A DNA stretch of 64,000 nt from Lycium barbarum (Eukaryota > Streptophyta > Magnoliopsida > Solanales > Solanaceae). The stretch lies in contig NC_083343.1 of assembly GCF_019175385.1 (NCBI RefSeq), positions 54,520,457 through 54,584,456 of the forward strand, given 5' to 3'. Position 1 is the stretch's first letter. Each line of letters begins with the position of its first letter. This document shows positions 1 to 12,103 of this stretch, piece after piece. Position numbers and translations under genes: made by a program. Below the pieces are notes generated by a model, which had not been told where the DNA came from, ran no database searches, and saw only the letters and a list, made by a program, of their open reading frames with translations.

Positions 1-2084
1 CCACAAATTTATCACTAGTGGCCGTGTGGGCCCCACTACCACATGGCAAAATCTGATTTTTGCCCATGCTTTAGTGGGGGAAACGTTCAAGACCATCTTG
101 GGCAGCAAAATGGCCTACTTTGTTGACCAAAGTTGCATGCCACAACTCATTTTCCCAATTCCACAAATTGAACAAGAGAGAGAAGCTCTCATCTTCACTA
201 AATAGAGAAAGAGAGCCACGGCCATGGCAGCTCCACCACCAAAAATGGCCAACCTTCTATGTTCTTTCTTGGCATTAAACCCCTAAAGTGTTCTACACCT
301 TCACCATTATGTTTCAAGTGAAGAAGAAACCATAAACATGCCATTCATGCTTCTATAAGCTCACGGCCAGATTTGAGTTCTCCAAGTTGATTAAAAAAAT
401 ATATATTTTCTACAAGTGTTTCAACCCTTAGAAAGGTGCATAGCAACATAAAAGTGGTCATTAGATAACAAGAACAAGTATTAGTTCAAGTCATCAAATT
501 CTAGCCAAGTTGAGAAGTTAGATTGTTAAGGTAAGAATTGATCATCTTTTTACACGTTTTTAGTAAGGATTTGGACGTGTTGTAAATGTGCAAATGTAAA
601 TTGAATCCATGCAATTAGGTGTGTTGATGTTTGAGCGTGATAGTAGCCATGGAATTATAGGTGTTGATGATGAAGTATGGTTTTAACTTGGTGAACATGA
701 ATTGCATGCATGATATTTCGAATGTTGGTGTTGGAATGTTGTTGAGCCGTAGGGACTGTTTTAGGACGAATTTCGATGTGTTGTGAATATTTAAATGTAC
801 ATTGCATGTATGAAATTATGAATGTTGGTGTTGAAATATTGTTATAGCCGTAGGGGCTGTTTTGGGAGTGATTTGGGTATGTTGTGCATGTGTAAATGTG
901 AATTACATGTGTGAAATTGTGTGTTGATGTTGAGACATTGTGGAACCCGTAGGGGGACTGTTTGGTGTGGAATAATGGACTGATTTTATTTAATAATTAT
1001 GGTTGTTGCTATCATAGATTGCATGGTAAAAAGAATGAAAAGAATTGGAAGGTTAAAGGTGAAGTTGTGTTGATATGAACTTGTTATTTGTGGAATTGTG
1101 GCCGTGTAGTGGACTGTTTTGTGTGGAAGATAGTGAACTGATTTTACTTGGTATTTTGATGGTTGTTGTCATGAATTTTATGATGAAAGTGAAGCTTAAT
1201 GATTCAAGTTGAAATTCAAATGGTTTGTGGGCTGTTGTAAGAATAAATATGATGCTAAAACAGTTCCAATAATCGTATAAGTAATGTTGTAAACGTGTTG
1301 TTGTCGTTGTAGTTGAAGTTGGAAAACTGCGAATTGAAAATGGTAACGTTGTGCGTGCTGTTTGGCCATGAATAGGGGACTGTTTTGAATGATGTACGGA
1401 CTGTCCAAAGTTCCCTTAAGTCATGTTTAACCATGTTCAGATTGATACTTGAAAGTATGATTAGCAATATTAGTTTGTAGTACTAGTTTGTTTGAATACG
1501 AACAAAACGTCGTCTAAATGTTAGAAAGGGATTGTTAACGTTAAAATACATATTGAATTCCCTCATAGACTAATAGTAGATCTTGATATCTTGATATAGG
1601 ATAAGTACCATTGGGCAGCAAGTACAAGTTATAATACGACTAAACGCTAAAGGTATGTAAAGCCTCTTCCTTCTTTCTTTTGGCATGTCCTAGACGTAAG
1701 TAAGAAATGATATGAACCTTGAGGTAAATTTTACTCTCTAGTTCCAAGCATAACTTATAATTCTATTCATTCCATAATGTTATGGTCACAAGCCTACTAT
1801 ATGATTGACTAATGAATGATGTATAGAAGTTCCTACTCTTAAAGAATTGCATAATTAGAGGCATACTTGGCTATCAAAAGTTACACCATGTCAAATTGAT
1901 ACATGTACATGAAATCTGAAACGTTCCTTGCTATAACTTGTAATGAGATTTAAAAAGAACTGAATATGATTATTATCCTGACACTTTAGAGCTGGTCAGT
2001 TACTTATCTATTGAGTCTCAAAATATGATTTGCATGTATGTGGTTGCTTATTATTCTGCTCGTGCTTACCGCTATATCCTTCAC

Positions 2085-2350
2085 TGAGTCCCGGGCCAGG
2101 ACACGTTTTCGTGTGCATATTTACTATATTACTCACCGAGCCCCTCACTAGAGGGTCGGGACACGTTATATATATATGATGATATGATGATGATATGATG
2201 ATATGATGACATGATGATATGGAGATGGCGTCCAGGAGGGCATATATTCCTTATTACCGAGTCCCTCGCTAGAGGGTCGGGACACGTATATGTTTATGTT
2301 ATGATGTTATGATTATAATTACCGAGTCCCTCATTAAAGGGCCGGGACAC
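2085..2350 (+). repeat. LTR minisatellite (CCGAGTCCCTC...GGGTCGGGACACG)
   Basis: Three to four degenerate copies of an about 30-bp unit, accGAGTCCCTCgctagAGGGTCGGGACACG, are separated by AT- and GATGATAT-rich spacers. Each unit holds a small inverted repeat (CCCTC/GAGGG). A similar array lies at 42525-43040 in LTR K. Confidence 0.75.
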
Positions 2351-2534
2351 GTTATATATGTTATATACAGAATGATTATTCAACTTTGATTACAAAACTC
2401 GATATTGATATTGATATGGGAACGATATCAATGAAATATATTCAAAGGTAAGTTTTATGAATTCTGTTTGTTGCATTGGGTCCTACACACCTTGTCTCAG
2501 TATGAGTCTATTACTATATTTCATGCTTTACATG

Positions 2535-2596
2535 CTCAGTACATATTTCGTACTGACCCCCTTTCTTCGGGGGGCTGCGTTCATGCCCGCAGGTAC
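2535..2596 (+). promoter_or_regulatory. LTR double-hairpin core (O)
   Basis: Hairpin 1 is TCAGTAC (2536-2542) with GTACTGA (2550-2556). Hairpin 2 follows at once: CCCCC (2557-2561) with GGGGG (from 2569). Then comes the conserved ATGCCCGCAGGTA tail. Function is unknown. It could be an RNA structure in the transcribed part of the LTR. Confidence 0.6.
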
Positions 2597-3194
2597 AGAC
2601 GCTCGTTTCGGAGATCCGCCAGCCTAGGATATCTATTCAGCTACTTTGAAGTGCTCCTTTGTTCCGGAGCCTAGCTTGTTGTGTAACTCCCTTTTGTTGT
2701 ATATATATGTGTCTATTTGGGGTACGGCGGGGCCCTGTCCCATCATATGATTCTGTCATCATTCTTAGAGGTTTGTGGACACATGTGTGGGTCTGTATAT
2801 AGTTGCTGTTTTGTTGTGTGGATATGACTTATGTTTGGGGCGTACCCATTCGTAGTGGCAGCCTTGTCGGCTTGCGTGTATATACATATGTTTGGGATGT
2901 TGTGTGTAGTGGCGGCCTTGTCGGCCTGCGTAGCTATATATATATTTGTTGTGGGAGCTGTGTATAGTGATAGCCTTACCGGCTTATGTACGATATAAAC
3001 TGTGAAAGCTGTAACACCTTAGGAGACAGGTGGCTTTGATATGCATATATGTGACAGCTTTAAAATTAACGTCTTGCATTTGTATACGAATAGGACCTCG
3101 ATATGCTAGTTGTGGATGATTATAGTTAACAGGTGATAGGAGTGTCCAAATCGGGCACTAGTCACGGCCTACGGGGTTGGGTCGTGACAGGTAC

Positions 3195-3341
3195 CTTCCC
3201 AAATTCCCAACTAATCAAGGATTTATGGCTGCCCGAAGTAGGCCTATCAATCATTTTTGCAAAATGTTCCAACCTTCAGTTTTTCCACTAAAGATCTATT
3301 GACATGAGTCTAACCTTAGTTCTAAGATACGGGGTGTAACA
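3195..3341 (-). mobile_element. LTR 'P', terminal fragment
   Basis: About 147 bp ending GGGGTGTAACA at 3341, the signature of the 5' end of a minus-strand LTR (TGTTACACCCC on its own strand). Immediately after it the sequence matches D's interior from 28984, so P was inserted there into B's interior, probably duplicating AGAAC. LTR O was later inserted into P. The rest of P lies left of the window. Confidence 0.6.
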
Positions 3342-4302
3342 AGAACGATTATGTAACTTGCAAGTATTTATACGTCGCCAATGAAACCAAGTGGGTACTT
3401 AGAAAGAGGAGTAAGAGGTAAACAAGAATAGTGTGGTCATGATACTCTGGGTCAGTTGAAGGAAAATATATGTTGAATTGAGTTGAAATGTTGAGTTGGG
3501 ATTATCGTTAAGGATAAATAGGACAATTACTTCGAATATGATATAAGTACATGCTATATTCTTCCTACGGTAGCCCTAAGATGTGACAACTTACGAATGC
3601 AATAAGATCACTAAATGAAGGGGGGATTTTACCAAAAGAATATTACGCCTTTAAATTTTCATTTTTGTACCATTATGGTTATAGAAAATTTTTGACAACT
3701 ACCAAAGGGTTATGAAATTCTCAAAAATTATGAGGCCTTCGAGGAAGTCGACGACAGACACCTATGACAGGACACCTCAGATTGAGTTTATCAAGACTCT
3801 ACAGATGTGGGTTAATACCATTATCGTGGTCATAGGGAAGAAAGGAAAGCGGAAGGGATTTGTAAACCATGTGGAACTTAATACCATTATTGAGCAAGAG
3901 AAAGGACTGATGAGTCTGAGTATCAACGAGGATTATATCAGGAAAGAAACTCACTTATATCTCTTGAAAGGATATTTCTGAGGAATCGGAGAAGTATTGC
4001 ACTCGAGAGTCATTACTAAGAAGAAAAAACACATTTTCAGCTATTCAAAGGGAATGATATAGATAGTGTGTGTTAGAGGCTTAAAATGATGGCTCCCGCA
4101 GGAGGTTCAAGGCGAAACGCTGTTGGCCCAGGTAAGCAATGCAATACCTTACTTTTTATGCTTTTGGTCGTGTATTACCATATCGTGTGTTGTGGTGTTG
4201 TAGCCCTGAGTGACAGTGTTATTTTGGATTGTTGTGACAGGATGGTAGTGCCATATTATAGGGAAAACTCTGGCGAAATTTTCGTAGAAACCCTGATAGC
4301 TT

Positions 4303-4322
4303 AACATTCGAGGACGAATGTT
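4303..4322 (+). other. Pre-PPT palindrome (B)
   Basis: AACATTCG, a 4-base loop AGGA, then CGAATGTT: a perfect 8-bp inverted repeat just before the polypurine tract. The same structure lies at 29835-29854 (D) and 33938-33957 (A), with weaker versions in N and J. Confidence 0.75.
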
Positions 4323-4325
4323 TTT

Positions 4326-4339
4326 AAAGGGGGGAAGTA
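4326..4339 (+). promoter_or_regulatory. Polypurine tract (B)
   Basis: AAAGGGGGGAAGTA directly abuts the LTR start TGTTACACC. It would be the primer for plus-strand DNA synthesis in this element class. Confidence 0.85.
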
Positions 4340-4687
4340 TGTTACACCTCAGAATTTTTTTTGTTGATGCACAGTGTATAGACTAACGAGGGGCACGAAG
4401 TATACGATGTTTCAATAAGTAAGAAACAGCATTGGATGATTCTAATTGAGATTTCGAAGGCATTCGAGGTAATAGCAGAAAGTTTGCCAAGAAAGGCAAG
4501 GCATACGTTATGTATCGGAAAGAATTTATGAGTAACTAATTAATGATGACTTAATGATGTTTTGGATAAGAGCTATAACGTCCCTTAGATTGTTAATGAG
4601 GTGTTAAACAAGTGTTAAGAAGGTTCCATAAGGATTGGAGACGAAACGAACGACGGAGATCGTTTCAGGGAGATGGGGTTATACGAA

Positions 4688-4830
4688 CGACTTATACGGT
4701 CCGTATAACATTATGCGGTCCGTATAAGGGTTTGTATAACACCCATCAGAGATGATGTTTTCCTGGTGGTGAACCACGACCACTTATACGGGCCGTACAA
4801 TGTTATACGGACCTTATAAGTGTCCGTGGA
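4688..4830 (+). promoter_or_regulatory. U3 palindrome cluster (B)
   Basis: Four sites of the form TACGGnCCGTA (for example TTATACGGTCCGTATAA near 4691) lie about 350-490 bp from the LTR start. Clusters at comparable positions occur in D, H, I, M and A. Confidence 0.65.
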
Positions 4831-6350
4831 TGTCCCGACGGGCTGAATTAAGTTCAATTATGTAAATGTGATCCCACTTCACTAATTTCATTTCCCACAC
4901 TTCTTCATCTCTCTCGAGGATTCTAGAGGGTTCCACACTTCTTCCACAAGAACCCAAGAGAAATTGATGATCAACTTCATCAATCCAACAAAATCAAGTG
5001 TATGAGACACATTAAAGTTTATCCAAGCCAAGGAATTCCAACGGAAGTGAACTAGGGTTTTGGTGCAAGAGAAGTATTTCCACTCAAGGCTTATTCCTAT
5101 ACTATCTAAGGTAAGTTTTATGATCATTTCATGTTTTTTAAGGTAATGAAAAGTTGAAAGACTTAGATTATGTAAGGAGATAGAAAATGGGTCACAAAGA
5201 TAGGAATAATGAGATTTTGAGTAGTAGTTTGGAGTGAATCATGAATATTGATATGTTGTGATTGTAAGTATGCTATAAGTTACATTTAGTATATGGGATA
5301 AGCATTATATGTGAGAAAATGCAATAGTGAACTATGACCATGATAATGGAGGAATTGAAGTGAAATTGTGACATGTGGATAATGTAGATGAATGATGATT
5401 GTTGCTTATAATATTGTGAATGTTGTTATGGATGCTTTGGACTTGATGTGGAATATGGGGAAAGTCGTATAAACAAAGAAAATGCTGGCCAATTTTCTTT
5501 AGCTTTAGTAAGCACGTTCTTATAATCGTTTAGCTAATCTTAATACAAACTCCCTTGAAGGCAAAGACGTGAGCATTGAAAGAGAACGATCAAGCGGTAG
5601 AATAGCTAAAGGAAAAGGTATGTGAGGCTAGTCCCTTCTTTCTAAGGCATGAATCTTATGACAAGATCTTCCCTCCTTCTCCACGAATTTCCTACATTCC
5701 GGAAAACTAAGACTCTATGTTCATGAATAGCCATATGAGGTAAAAAAAAAAAAAAAGAGATATTATGATCATGATGATGATGAGCTTAAGTCAAAAGATT
5801 TTAGATTTCACGATATGATGTTTCTACAAAGATAATGATATTAACTACGATCCATTGATGCTTTTTATTGTATACACTTACCTTATATGCTAATTCCTTC
5901 AAGATGAGGCAGAATGCTTATGAATGCTCTATAATAGAATTGGGGTTTCAAGACCTTATGTCACCCCGATAAAGTATAGATGTCTCTGAGTTCTATGCAT
6001 GCATTATGACGAGTACATGATGATGATATTCCACCGCGCCGATATGGCCGGGCAGACACCGCTAAGGCGGGCAGCCTATACACCATGTCTAGATGGCATG
6101 TGCAGACACTACTAGTGGGCGGCATGAGATGGTACCCCGAATGCGGGAGGCTTGGACGCGTGCTAATGATTATCACACCGTACCTATATGGTCGGGCAGC
6201 TTATACATATATGCATACATGATATGATGATGATTATGGAGTAAGCCAGTATGTATTATTTCTTTTATAATTGATAGTTAGTTGCAGGTTGCTCCTCATT
6301 TGATGCTTCCTTATTTCATTGATGTATTGTTATTGTTGAGCCTTACATAC

Positions 6351-6410
6351 TCAGTACAATGTTCGTACTGACGTCCTTTTCTTTGGACGCTGTGTTCATG
6401 CCCACAGGTA
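6351..6410 (+). promoter_or_regulatory. LTR double-hairpin core (B)
   Basis: TCAGTAC (6351-6357) pairs with GTACTGA (6365-6371). CGTCC (6372-6376) pairs with GGACG (6385-6389). ATGCCCACAGGTA follows. Hairpin 2 differs in sequence from the CCCCC/GGGGG form of LTR O but still pairs perfectly. Confidence 0.65.
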
Positions 6411-6815
6411 GACCGGGAGGTAATCCAGACTCGTAGGAGCTATTAGTTGACTTGAGAGCACTCCATTATTCCGGAGGCGCCATTGATTTATTCTTTTGTG
6501 TGTATATATATGTTTTGGGCATGACAGGGTCCTGTCCCATCCATATTTCTAGTACTCTAGTAGAGGCTCAAAGATGCGTATGTGTGGGTAGTATGGTCTC
6601 AAGATATCCTTATTGTATGTATATTATTTTTATAGCCGAAGGGCTTATGTATATAAAGGTAATTATGTTCAAAGTGAAAAATGGTTTTCCTATGATTTGA
6701 GTATAAGATTAATGAATGAACGCTTGATATGTACGATAGGTAATGGTACGAGCGGTGCTCAGTGGTTAGCCTCGGGTACCCATCATGGCCCCTAGTTGGG
6801 TCGTGACAACCCGCA

Positions 6816-8141
6816 TGGCAGGAGTTCGTAGATGCCTTTCTTCTACATTATTTACCGCCAAGGATTCGACGGGCCAGAGCTGATAGGTTATTGAACCTTA
6901 TATAGGGGAACATAAGTGTTCGGAAGTATAGTCTTCATTTTAATTCATTGGCTAGGTATGCTCCAGCTATGGCAGCTGACATGGGAGATTGTGTATACCG
7001 ATTTTTGAGTGGATCGGGACCACATTTGATTAATGACTGCGACAGCCCCCTTCAGACGGGTATGGATATTTCTCATATTCAAGTGCATGCTCAGAATCTT
7101 GGAGAGCGTCAGCAACAACAGATGGTCGAGCATGAGCATGATAGGGGTTATAGTAAGTGAGCTAGATCTTCTAGTGCTGTTAGTGAGTTTAGAGGGCGTC
7201 AGATGCAGCTGTATTCTAGACTCTTGAGCCATTCAGCGGCTAGTGCACCTCTACGATTAGCAGGCCAGAGGTTTGATCGACCTATTTATTCAGGACCAAG
7301 TCAGAGTTCTAGAGCCGCAGGTTCTCAGTATAGAGGTTATTCAGGCCAGATAAGGCCACCTTTACCCCGATGTACTCAGTGCGTTAAGCTACGTTCTAGA
7401 CAGTGCTGCTTGGGTTCAGATGCTTGTTATGCCTATGATAAGCCAGGACATATTATGTGTGAGTGTCTATCAAGGGGTTGTAGAGGTGTATTTCAGCCTA
7501 CCGGATCAACAGCTGGTTCGTCATCATCGGTATGCCCTCTGGGGCAAAGTTCTCAGATGTCAGCAAGCCTTGGTAGAGGTCGAGAGGGAGAGTCCAGCTC
7601 TAGCGGTCCTCAGAACCGCATTTATACACTGGATGGACGACAAGATCTTGAGTCTTCACCTGATGTGGTTACAGGTATATTATCAGTATTTTCTTATAAT
7701 GTATATGTTTTGATTGATTTAGGTTCTATGTTGTCATATGTTACCCCTTTTGTTGCTAGTCGATTTGAGGTAAAACACGATTTGATTAAACCTTTTGAGG
7801 TGTCCACACCCATTGGTGATCCAGTGATAGCTAGACAAGTATATAGAGATTGTGTGGTTATAATCTGTGATCATCAGACTATGGTAGATCTGATTGAGTT
7901 AGATGTGGTAGACTTTGATGTTATTATGGGAATGGACTGGTTAGCCTCTTGTTATGCTAATGTTGATTGTAGAACGAAGATGGTTCGATTTCAGTTTCCA
8001 AGAGAGCGAGTTCTAGAGGGGAAGGGTAATACAACATCTCCAAAAGGTAGGTTTATTTCCTATCTCAAAACCAGGAAGATGATTGCCAAGGGTTGTATTT
8101 ACCATTTAGTCTGGGTCAGGATACATAAGCAAAGCCACTGA
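6816..8141 (+). pseudogene. gag-pro: Element A gag-protease, 5' truncated and broken
   Basis: One reading frame runs from the end of LTR B to 8141 with two stops, TAG at 6903-6905 and TGA at 7158-7160. The first part reads as the gypsy capsid region (EFVDAF..., then SLARYAPAMAADMGD). Next is a Ser/Gly/Arg-rich linker and a zinc knuckle at 7425-7466 in which the second Cys is Tyr (CYAYDKPGHIM). The protease domain follows, with the active-site region near 7712-7730 reading LIDLGSM where N in this window has LIDPGST, and the conserved MGMDWLASCYANVDCRTK region near 7927-7980. The N-terminal gag lies left of B's insertion, outside the window. The frame fits a Tekay/Del-like gag-pol, but this copy cannot be functional. 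Confidence 0.85.
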
Positions 8142-8149
8142 CCCTTCAG

Positions 8150-9500
8150 TCTGTTTTGGTGGTTAATGAGTTTCCAGATGTATTCCCGGATGAGTTTCTA
8201 GGTCTTCTAGCAGAACGGGAGATTAACTTTTTCCATCAACGTGTTACCAGACACTAACCCCATATCTATTCCTTCTTATAGGATGACGCCTACTGAACTG
8301 AGAGAATTGAAGGAGCAGCTGAAAGACTTACTTGAAAAAGTCTTTACAAGGCCTAGTACATCACCGTGGGGAGCACTAATGTTATTTGTGAGAAAGAAGG
8401 ACGGCTCCTTGCGAATGTATATTGATTATAGGCAGCTGAATAAGGTGAAAATAAAGAACAAGTATCCACTCTCGAGGATTGAAGATTTATTTTATCAGTT
8501 GTAGGGTGCTAAATGGTTTTCGAAGATAGATTTGAGATCAGGGTATCACCAGGTGAGGGTTAGAGAGAAAGACATTCCAAAGACAGCTTTTAGAACCAGA
8601 TATGGTCATTTCGAGTTTTGTGTAATGTCGTTTGGATTGACGAATGCATCGATGGTATTTATGGATCTGATGAATAGCGGATTCAGACCCTTCCTAGATT
8701 TGTTACTAATTGTGTTTATCGATGATATTCTGGTATACTTTTGATCAGAGGTAGAGCATGCAGATCATTCACGTGTTGTCCTTAAAGTTCTTCAGGCCCG
8801 GAAGTTATATGCAAAGTTCTCCAAATGTGAGTTCTAGTTGAATTCTGTTACTTTTTTGGGGCATATTATTTCAGCTGACGCTATCCGGGTGGATATGCAG
8901 AAGATTGAAGCCATAAAGACTTGGCCGAGACCCATAAAACCTACGGAGGTTTGTAGTTTTCTCGGCTTGGCAGGTTATTACAGGAGATTTGTAGAGGGCT
9001 TTCATCCATTTCTGCACCACTGATGAAGCTAACTCAGAAATTAGCTAAGTTCCAATGGATGGATGCTTGTGAGCGTGATTTTCAGGAGTTGAAGAATAGA
9101 TTGACTTCGGCCCCCGTTCCGACACTTCTGGAGGGATCAGAAGGCTATGTTATCTATTGTGATGCTTCAGCAGTTGGTCTAGGTTGCGTGTTAATGTAGC
9201 ACGGTAAATTTATTGCTTATGCTTCAAGGCAGTTGTGAAAGCACGAGAAGAACTATCCAACACATGATCTAGAGTTAGCCGCGGTGATTCATGCATTGAA
9301 GATGCGGAGACACTATTTATATAGTGTTCATGTTGACATCTATACAGACCATAAGAGTTTTCTATATATTTTCAAGCAAAAGGAGTTGAATTTGCTTCAA
9401 AGCTGATGGTTGGATTTATTGAAAGATTATGATGTTAGCATCTTGTATCGTCTCGAGAAGGCGAACGTAGTAGCCGATGCCCTTTGCAAAAATCCATGGT
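8150..9500 (+). pseudogene. pol (RT-RH): Element A reverse transcriptase and RNase H, broken
   Basis: RT homology begins about 8150 in another frame than gag. A frameshift near 8230 leads into 8241-9023, one frame with stops at 8502-8504, 8742-8744 and about 8835. Visible motifs are [46 protein letters not shown] and the catalytic FIDDILVY with the Asp pair at 8721-8726, then [15 protein letters not shown]. Near 9010 the frame shifts again. RNase H follows to about 9500 with [16 protein letters not shown] and IYTDHKS, the usual Asp/Glu/Asp places, interrupted by stops near 9198 and 9236. The domain order RT-RH-IN is that of Ty3/gypsy elements. Confidence 0.85.
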
Positions 9501-9659
9501 AGTTTATCTTATGTCCAGCTAGAGAAAAGGGTGCTTGTTCATGAGCTTCAACAGTTAGCCAGCCCAAGAGTTTGATTATTAGACTCAAGCGGTACGAGAG
9601 CTACTATTTATGATTCGGCAGTCTCATCTCTAATAGTTGACGTTAAGGAGCACCAGTAC

Positions 9660-11072
9660 GAGGATTATTTGCTAGTTTATTATAGAGACACAGCCCCACA
9701 GAAGAAGAAGTCACTATTTGAGATTTCTACAGATGGAGTTCTTACATATCGAGGTAGACTATGTGTTCCTAATGTTGTAGGGTTGCGTCGTAAAATTTTG
9801 GGAGAGGCTCATTACTCCCGTTATTCTATTCATCCAGGGATGATAAAGATGTATCATGATATTACGGAAGTTTACTGGTGGGACGGAATGAAGAAAGACA
9901 TAGCAGTGGTTGTAGCCCAATGTCCTAACTGTCAACAGGTGAAGATTGAGCATCAGAAGCCTGGTGGATTATTGCAAACTATTGAGATTCTGACGTGGAA
10001 ATGGGAAGCAATTAATATGGATTTCATTATAGGGTTCCCATTCTCAGCGTAAGTTTGGTTCCGTATGGGTAATTGTTGATAAACTTACAAAATCAACTTA
10101 ATTTGTTCCCTGTCAGGACTACTTACTCAGCCGAGGATTATGCGAAGCTGTACATTAAGGAGATAGTCTGACTCCATGGTGTTCCGGTATCCATAGTCTC
10201 CGACAGAGGTGCACAGTTTACAGCTAACTTTTGGAAGTCCTTTCAGAAGAGCATGGGGACTCAAGTAAATCTTAGTATAGCATTTCATCCCCAGATAGAC
10301 GGGTGGGCTGAGGGTACTATTTAGACCCTCGAGGATATGCTACGAGCATTTGTGTTAGACTTCCGAGGTAGCTAGGATGATCATTTTGCCACTTATTGAG
10401 TTCACGTATAATAATAGTTATCATTCCAATATCCAGATGGCTCCGTATGAGGCTTTATATGGGCGGAAGTGTAGATCACCTATTGGATGGTTTGAAGTAG
10501 GGAAACAAATTTAGTAAGGCCAGATTTGATTCAACAAGCAGTAGAGAAGGTCAAGCTTATTCAGGATCCGTTATTGGCAGCACAGAGTCGTCAGAAGTCT
10601 TATGCGGATACTCGCCGACCAGACTTAGCGTTTCAGGTTGATGAATGGGTGTTCCTGAAGGTATTGCCTATGAAAGGCATTATGAGATTTGGGAAGAAGG
10701 GTAAACTTAGTCCTCGGTATATTGGACCTTACAGGATTGTACGTAGAGTGGGTCAGGTCTCCTATGAATTGGATCTATCTTCAGATTTAGAATCAGTCCA
10801 CCCGGTATTCCATGTATCAATGCTTCTTAAGTGTATTGGAGATCCGTCCAAAGTCGTACCAGTTGATAATGTTCAGGTCACCGAGCAATTAGCATATGAA
10901 GAAATTCCCATTGCCATATTAGATAGATAGGTCCGGAGATTGAGGACTAAGCACGTAGCTTCAGTTAAAGTCCTTTAGAGGAACAAGAATGCCGAGGAAA
11001 TAACTTAAGAAGCTGAAGAAGATATGAAGTGTAGGTATCCTCATTTGTTTTCCACCTTCAGAACAGATGCAG
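9660..11072 (+). pseudogene. pol (IN-CHD): Element A integrase with chromodomain-like tail, broken
   Basis: The zinc-binding HHCC module is intact: His at 9810 and 9831, Cys at 9921 and 9930 (CPNCQQVK). The catalytic core begins at MDFI (Asp 10020-10022), with the second Asp at 10202-10204 in a DRGAQFTA stretch and Glu at 10312-10314, about 36 residues on. Stops and frame changes lie between 10050 and 10520. From 10526 a 134-codon frame carries the C-terminal part (GPYRIVRRVGQ, HPVFHVSMLLKCIGDPSK). It is followed by an AILDR-VRRLRTKHVASVKVL/EAEEDMKCRYPHLF tail that resembles the chromodomain of Tekay/Del elements. Such tails are known to target integration to heterochromatin, which fits this nest. 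Stops at 10927 and around 10976 and 11006 break the tail. Confidence 0.85.
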
Positions 11073-11199
11073 GCTATAGTACAATTGTCTTCAAGTATGC
11101 ATTATTTATCAACTACTCTTATTGGTCATATGGGGCCATTTTTGTTATTACTTGTTGTGGCCTGTATGGCATTGTATGGTTTGGGTTGTTATGTGCCAG
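11073..11199 (+). mobile_element. Element A 3' untranslated region, first part
   Basis: Short non-coding tail after the integrase. It stops at GCCAG (11195-11199), where LTR C was inserted, and resumes at 33867 with CCCAG. The rejoined order TGTGCCAG/GTTGGTAGTGG is like TGTGACAGGATGGTAGTG in B at about 4233-4250, which supports the join. Confidence 0.75.
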
Positions 11200-11593
11200 T
11201 GTCACGACCCAAACCGATGGGCCATGACCAGTGCCCGAACTGGACATCCGTATACGAACTTGCTCTATATGATCAGACCGAAACTGGAAACAATATGACA
11301 ATCTGCAAAAACATGTTGTAAACTCATCATATCATACATAAAAAAGAACATGTCTCTTGAGAAGCCACAGCTAACCAAACATAACAAAATATGCAAGCCG
11401 ATAAGGCTGCCACTATGCACGTGAATATCCAAAACGATTCTAGCTCTAAGAGTATTACAAAGTCTATGTCAAAGGATCTGTACCAAAACGACTCTAGCTC
11501 CGGAACACTAGAGCCCTCCAAGCAGCTGAGCCGAAGTCCTAAACCAGAGGATCACAAAACTGAGTGTCTTTACCTGCGGGCATGAAACGCATC

Positions 11594-11630
11594 CCCCGAA
11601 GAAAAGGGGTCAGTACGAATAGTGTACTGA
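11594..11630 (-). promoter_or_regulatory. LTR double-hairpin core (C)
   Basis: On the plus strand CCCC (11594-11597) pairs with GGGG (11606-11609), and TCAGTAC (11610-11616) pairs with GTACTGA (11624-11630). Confidence 0.6.
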
Positions 11631-11755
11631 GTATGTACGGCATGAAATCAACATGTACATAAAATCCTAGAAAACATTTGAGACATGTGAATGAATGGGC
11701 AAAATAAATGCATCAGTACAGCTATATCAAAGAAACACTTTTATCCATAGAAATA

Positions 11756-12054
11756 TCACAACAAAGGCCACAACATCACCCCCTGTCAACTGTGCCATAT
11801 ATATACACACCACAACAAAGGCCACAGTGTCAGCCCCTGTCCACTGTGCCATACATATACACATCACAACAAAGGCCACAGCGTCACCCCCTGTCAACTG
11901 TGCCATACATATACACATCACAACAAAGGCCACAGAATCATCCCCTGTCAACTGTGCCATATATACACACAACAAAGGTCACAGCGTCACTCCCTGTCAA
12001 CTGTGCCTTATATATATACAACAAAGGTCACAGCGTCACCCCCTCTTAATTGTG

Positions 12055-12057
<3 letters not shown>
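11756..12057 (-). repeat. LTR minisatellite, about 50-62 bp unit x6
   Basis: About six copies of a unit containing ACAACAAAGGCCACAGCGTC followed by CCCCTGTCAACTGTGCCATA and a short ATATACAC spacer. It encodes chance repetitive open frames on both strands, which I do not treat as genes. Confidence 0.85.

Positions 12058-12100
<43 letters not shown>
12058..12100. repeat. (AT)n microsatellite
   Basis: About 21 AT dinucleotides at the end of the C minisatellite. It appears to have grown from the spacer of the last repeat unit. Confidence 0.95.

Positions 12101-12103
<3 letters not shown>

Larger units (their letters stand above)
1..3189 (+). mobile_element. LTR 'O', gypsy-type, start outside window
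   Basis: This is a long terminal repeat on the plus strand whose first bases lie before the window. It ends GGGTCGTGACA at 3189. It carries the ordered modules seen in the other LTRs here: a GGTATGTAA block near 1652, a short tandem array around 2085-2350, the double-hairpin core at 2535-2596, TATATATA-rich sequence after it, and a terminal hairpin (GTCACGGCC 3161-3169 with GGGTCGTGAC 3179-3188). It resembles LTR E in reverse. Small open frames inside show no recognisable protein. It interrupts LTR fragment P, so the following GGTAC (3190-3194) is probably its target duplication. Whether it is solo or part of a longer element cannot be seen. Confidence 0.8.
3342..4339 (+). mobile_element. Element B, 3' part of internal region
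   Basis: Non-coding or decayed interior of a plus-strand element. Bases 3342-3640 are clearly related to 28984-29262 in element D, starting AAGAACGATTATGTAACTTG. The stretch 3640-4085 contains an 89-residue open frame (3712-3981) that I do not recognise. Bases 4085-4339 are a typical 3' untranslated end: the block CTCTGGCGAAATTTTCGTAG near 4268, the palindrome AACATTCG-AGGA-CGAATGTT (4303-4322) and a polypurine tract. No gag or pol domain is visible, so B looks like the same non-autonomous type as D. Its 5' half is outside the window. Confidence 0.7.
4340..6808 (+). mobile_element. Element B 3' LTR
   Basis: 2469 bp, TGTTACACCTCAG... to ...GGGTCGTGACA, preceded by a polypurine tract. It is the same family as D's LTRs (12341-15003 and 29872-32512). 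Modules in order are palindromic TACGGNCCGTA sites (4688-4830), GGTATGTGAGGC (about 5617), the hairpin region near 5877-5910, a CCACCGCGCC/GGCGGGC repeat region (6030-6190) and the double-hairpin core (6351-6410). The bases after it (ACCCG, 6809-6813) would be its target duplication. After them A's gag frame starts without any primer-binding site, so this is B's 3' LTR inserted into A's gag and not A's own 5' LTR. Confidence 0.85.

Noticed and set aside
3712..3981. 89-residue frame in B's interior as a possible small gene
   Set aside because: No recognisable motif, surrounded by element filler; kept only as part of B.
4340..6808. LTR B read as the 5' LTR of the gag-pol that follows
   Set aside because: There is a polypurine tract before it and no primer-binding site after it; gag starts in mid-domain, and A's own 3' LTR (from 33974) starts TGATATACC, not TGTTACACC.
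11695..12102. 135-codon repetitive open frame (TTKAT...PVNCAIHIH repeats)
   Set aside because: It is the translation of the C minisatellite and AT run; repeats open all frames on both strands. No start context or family resemblance.
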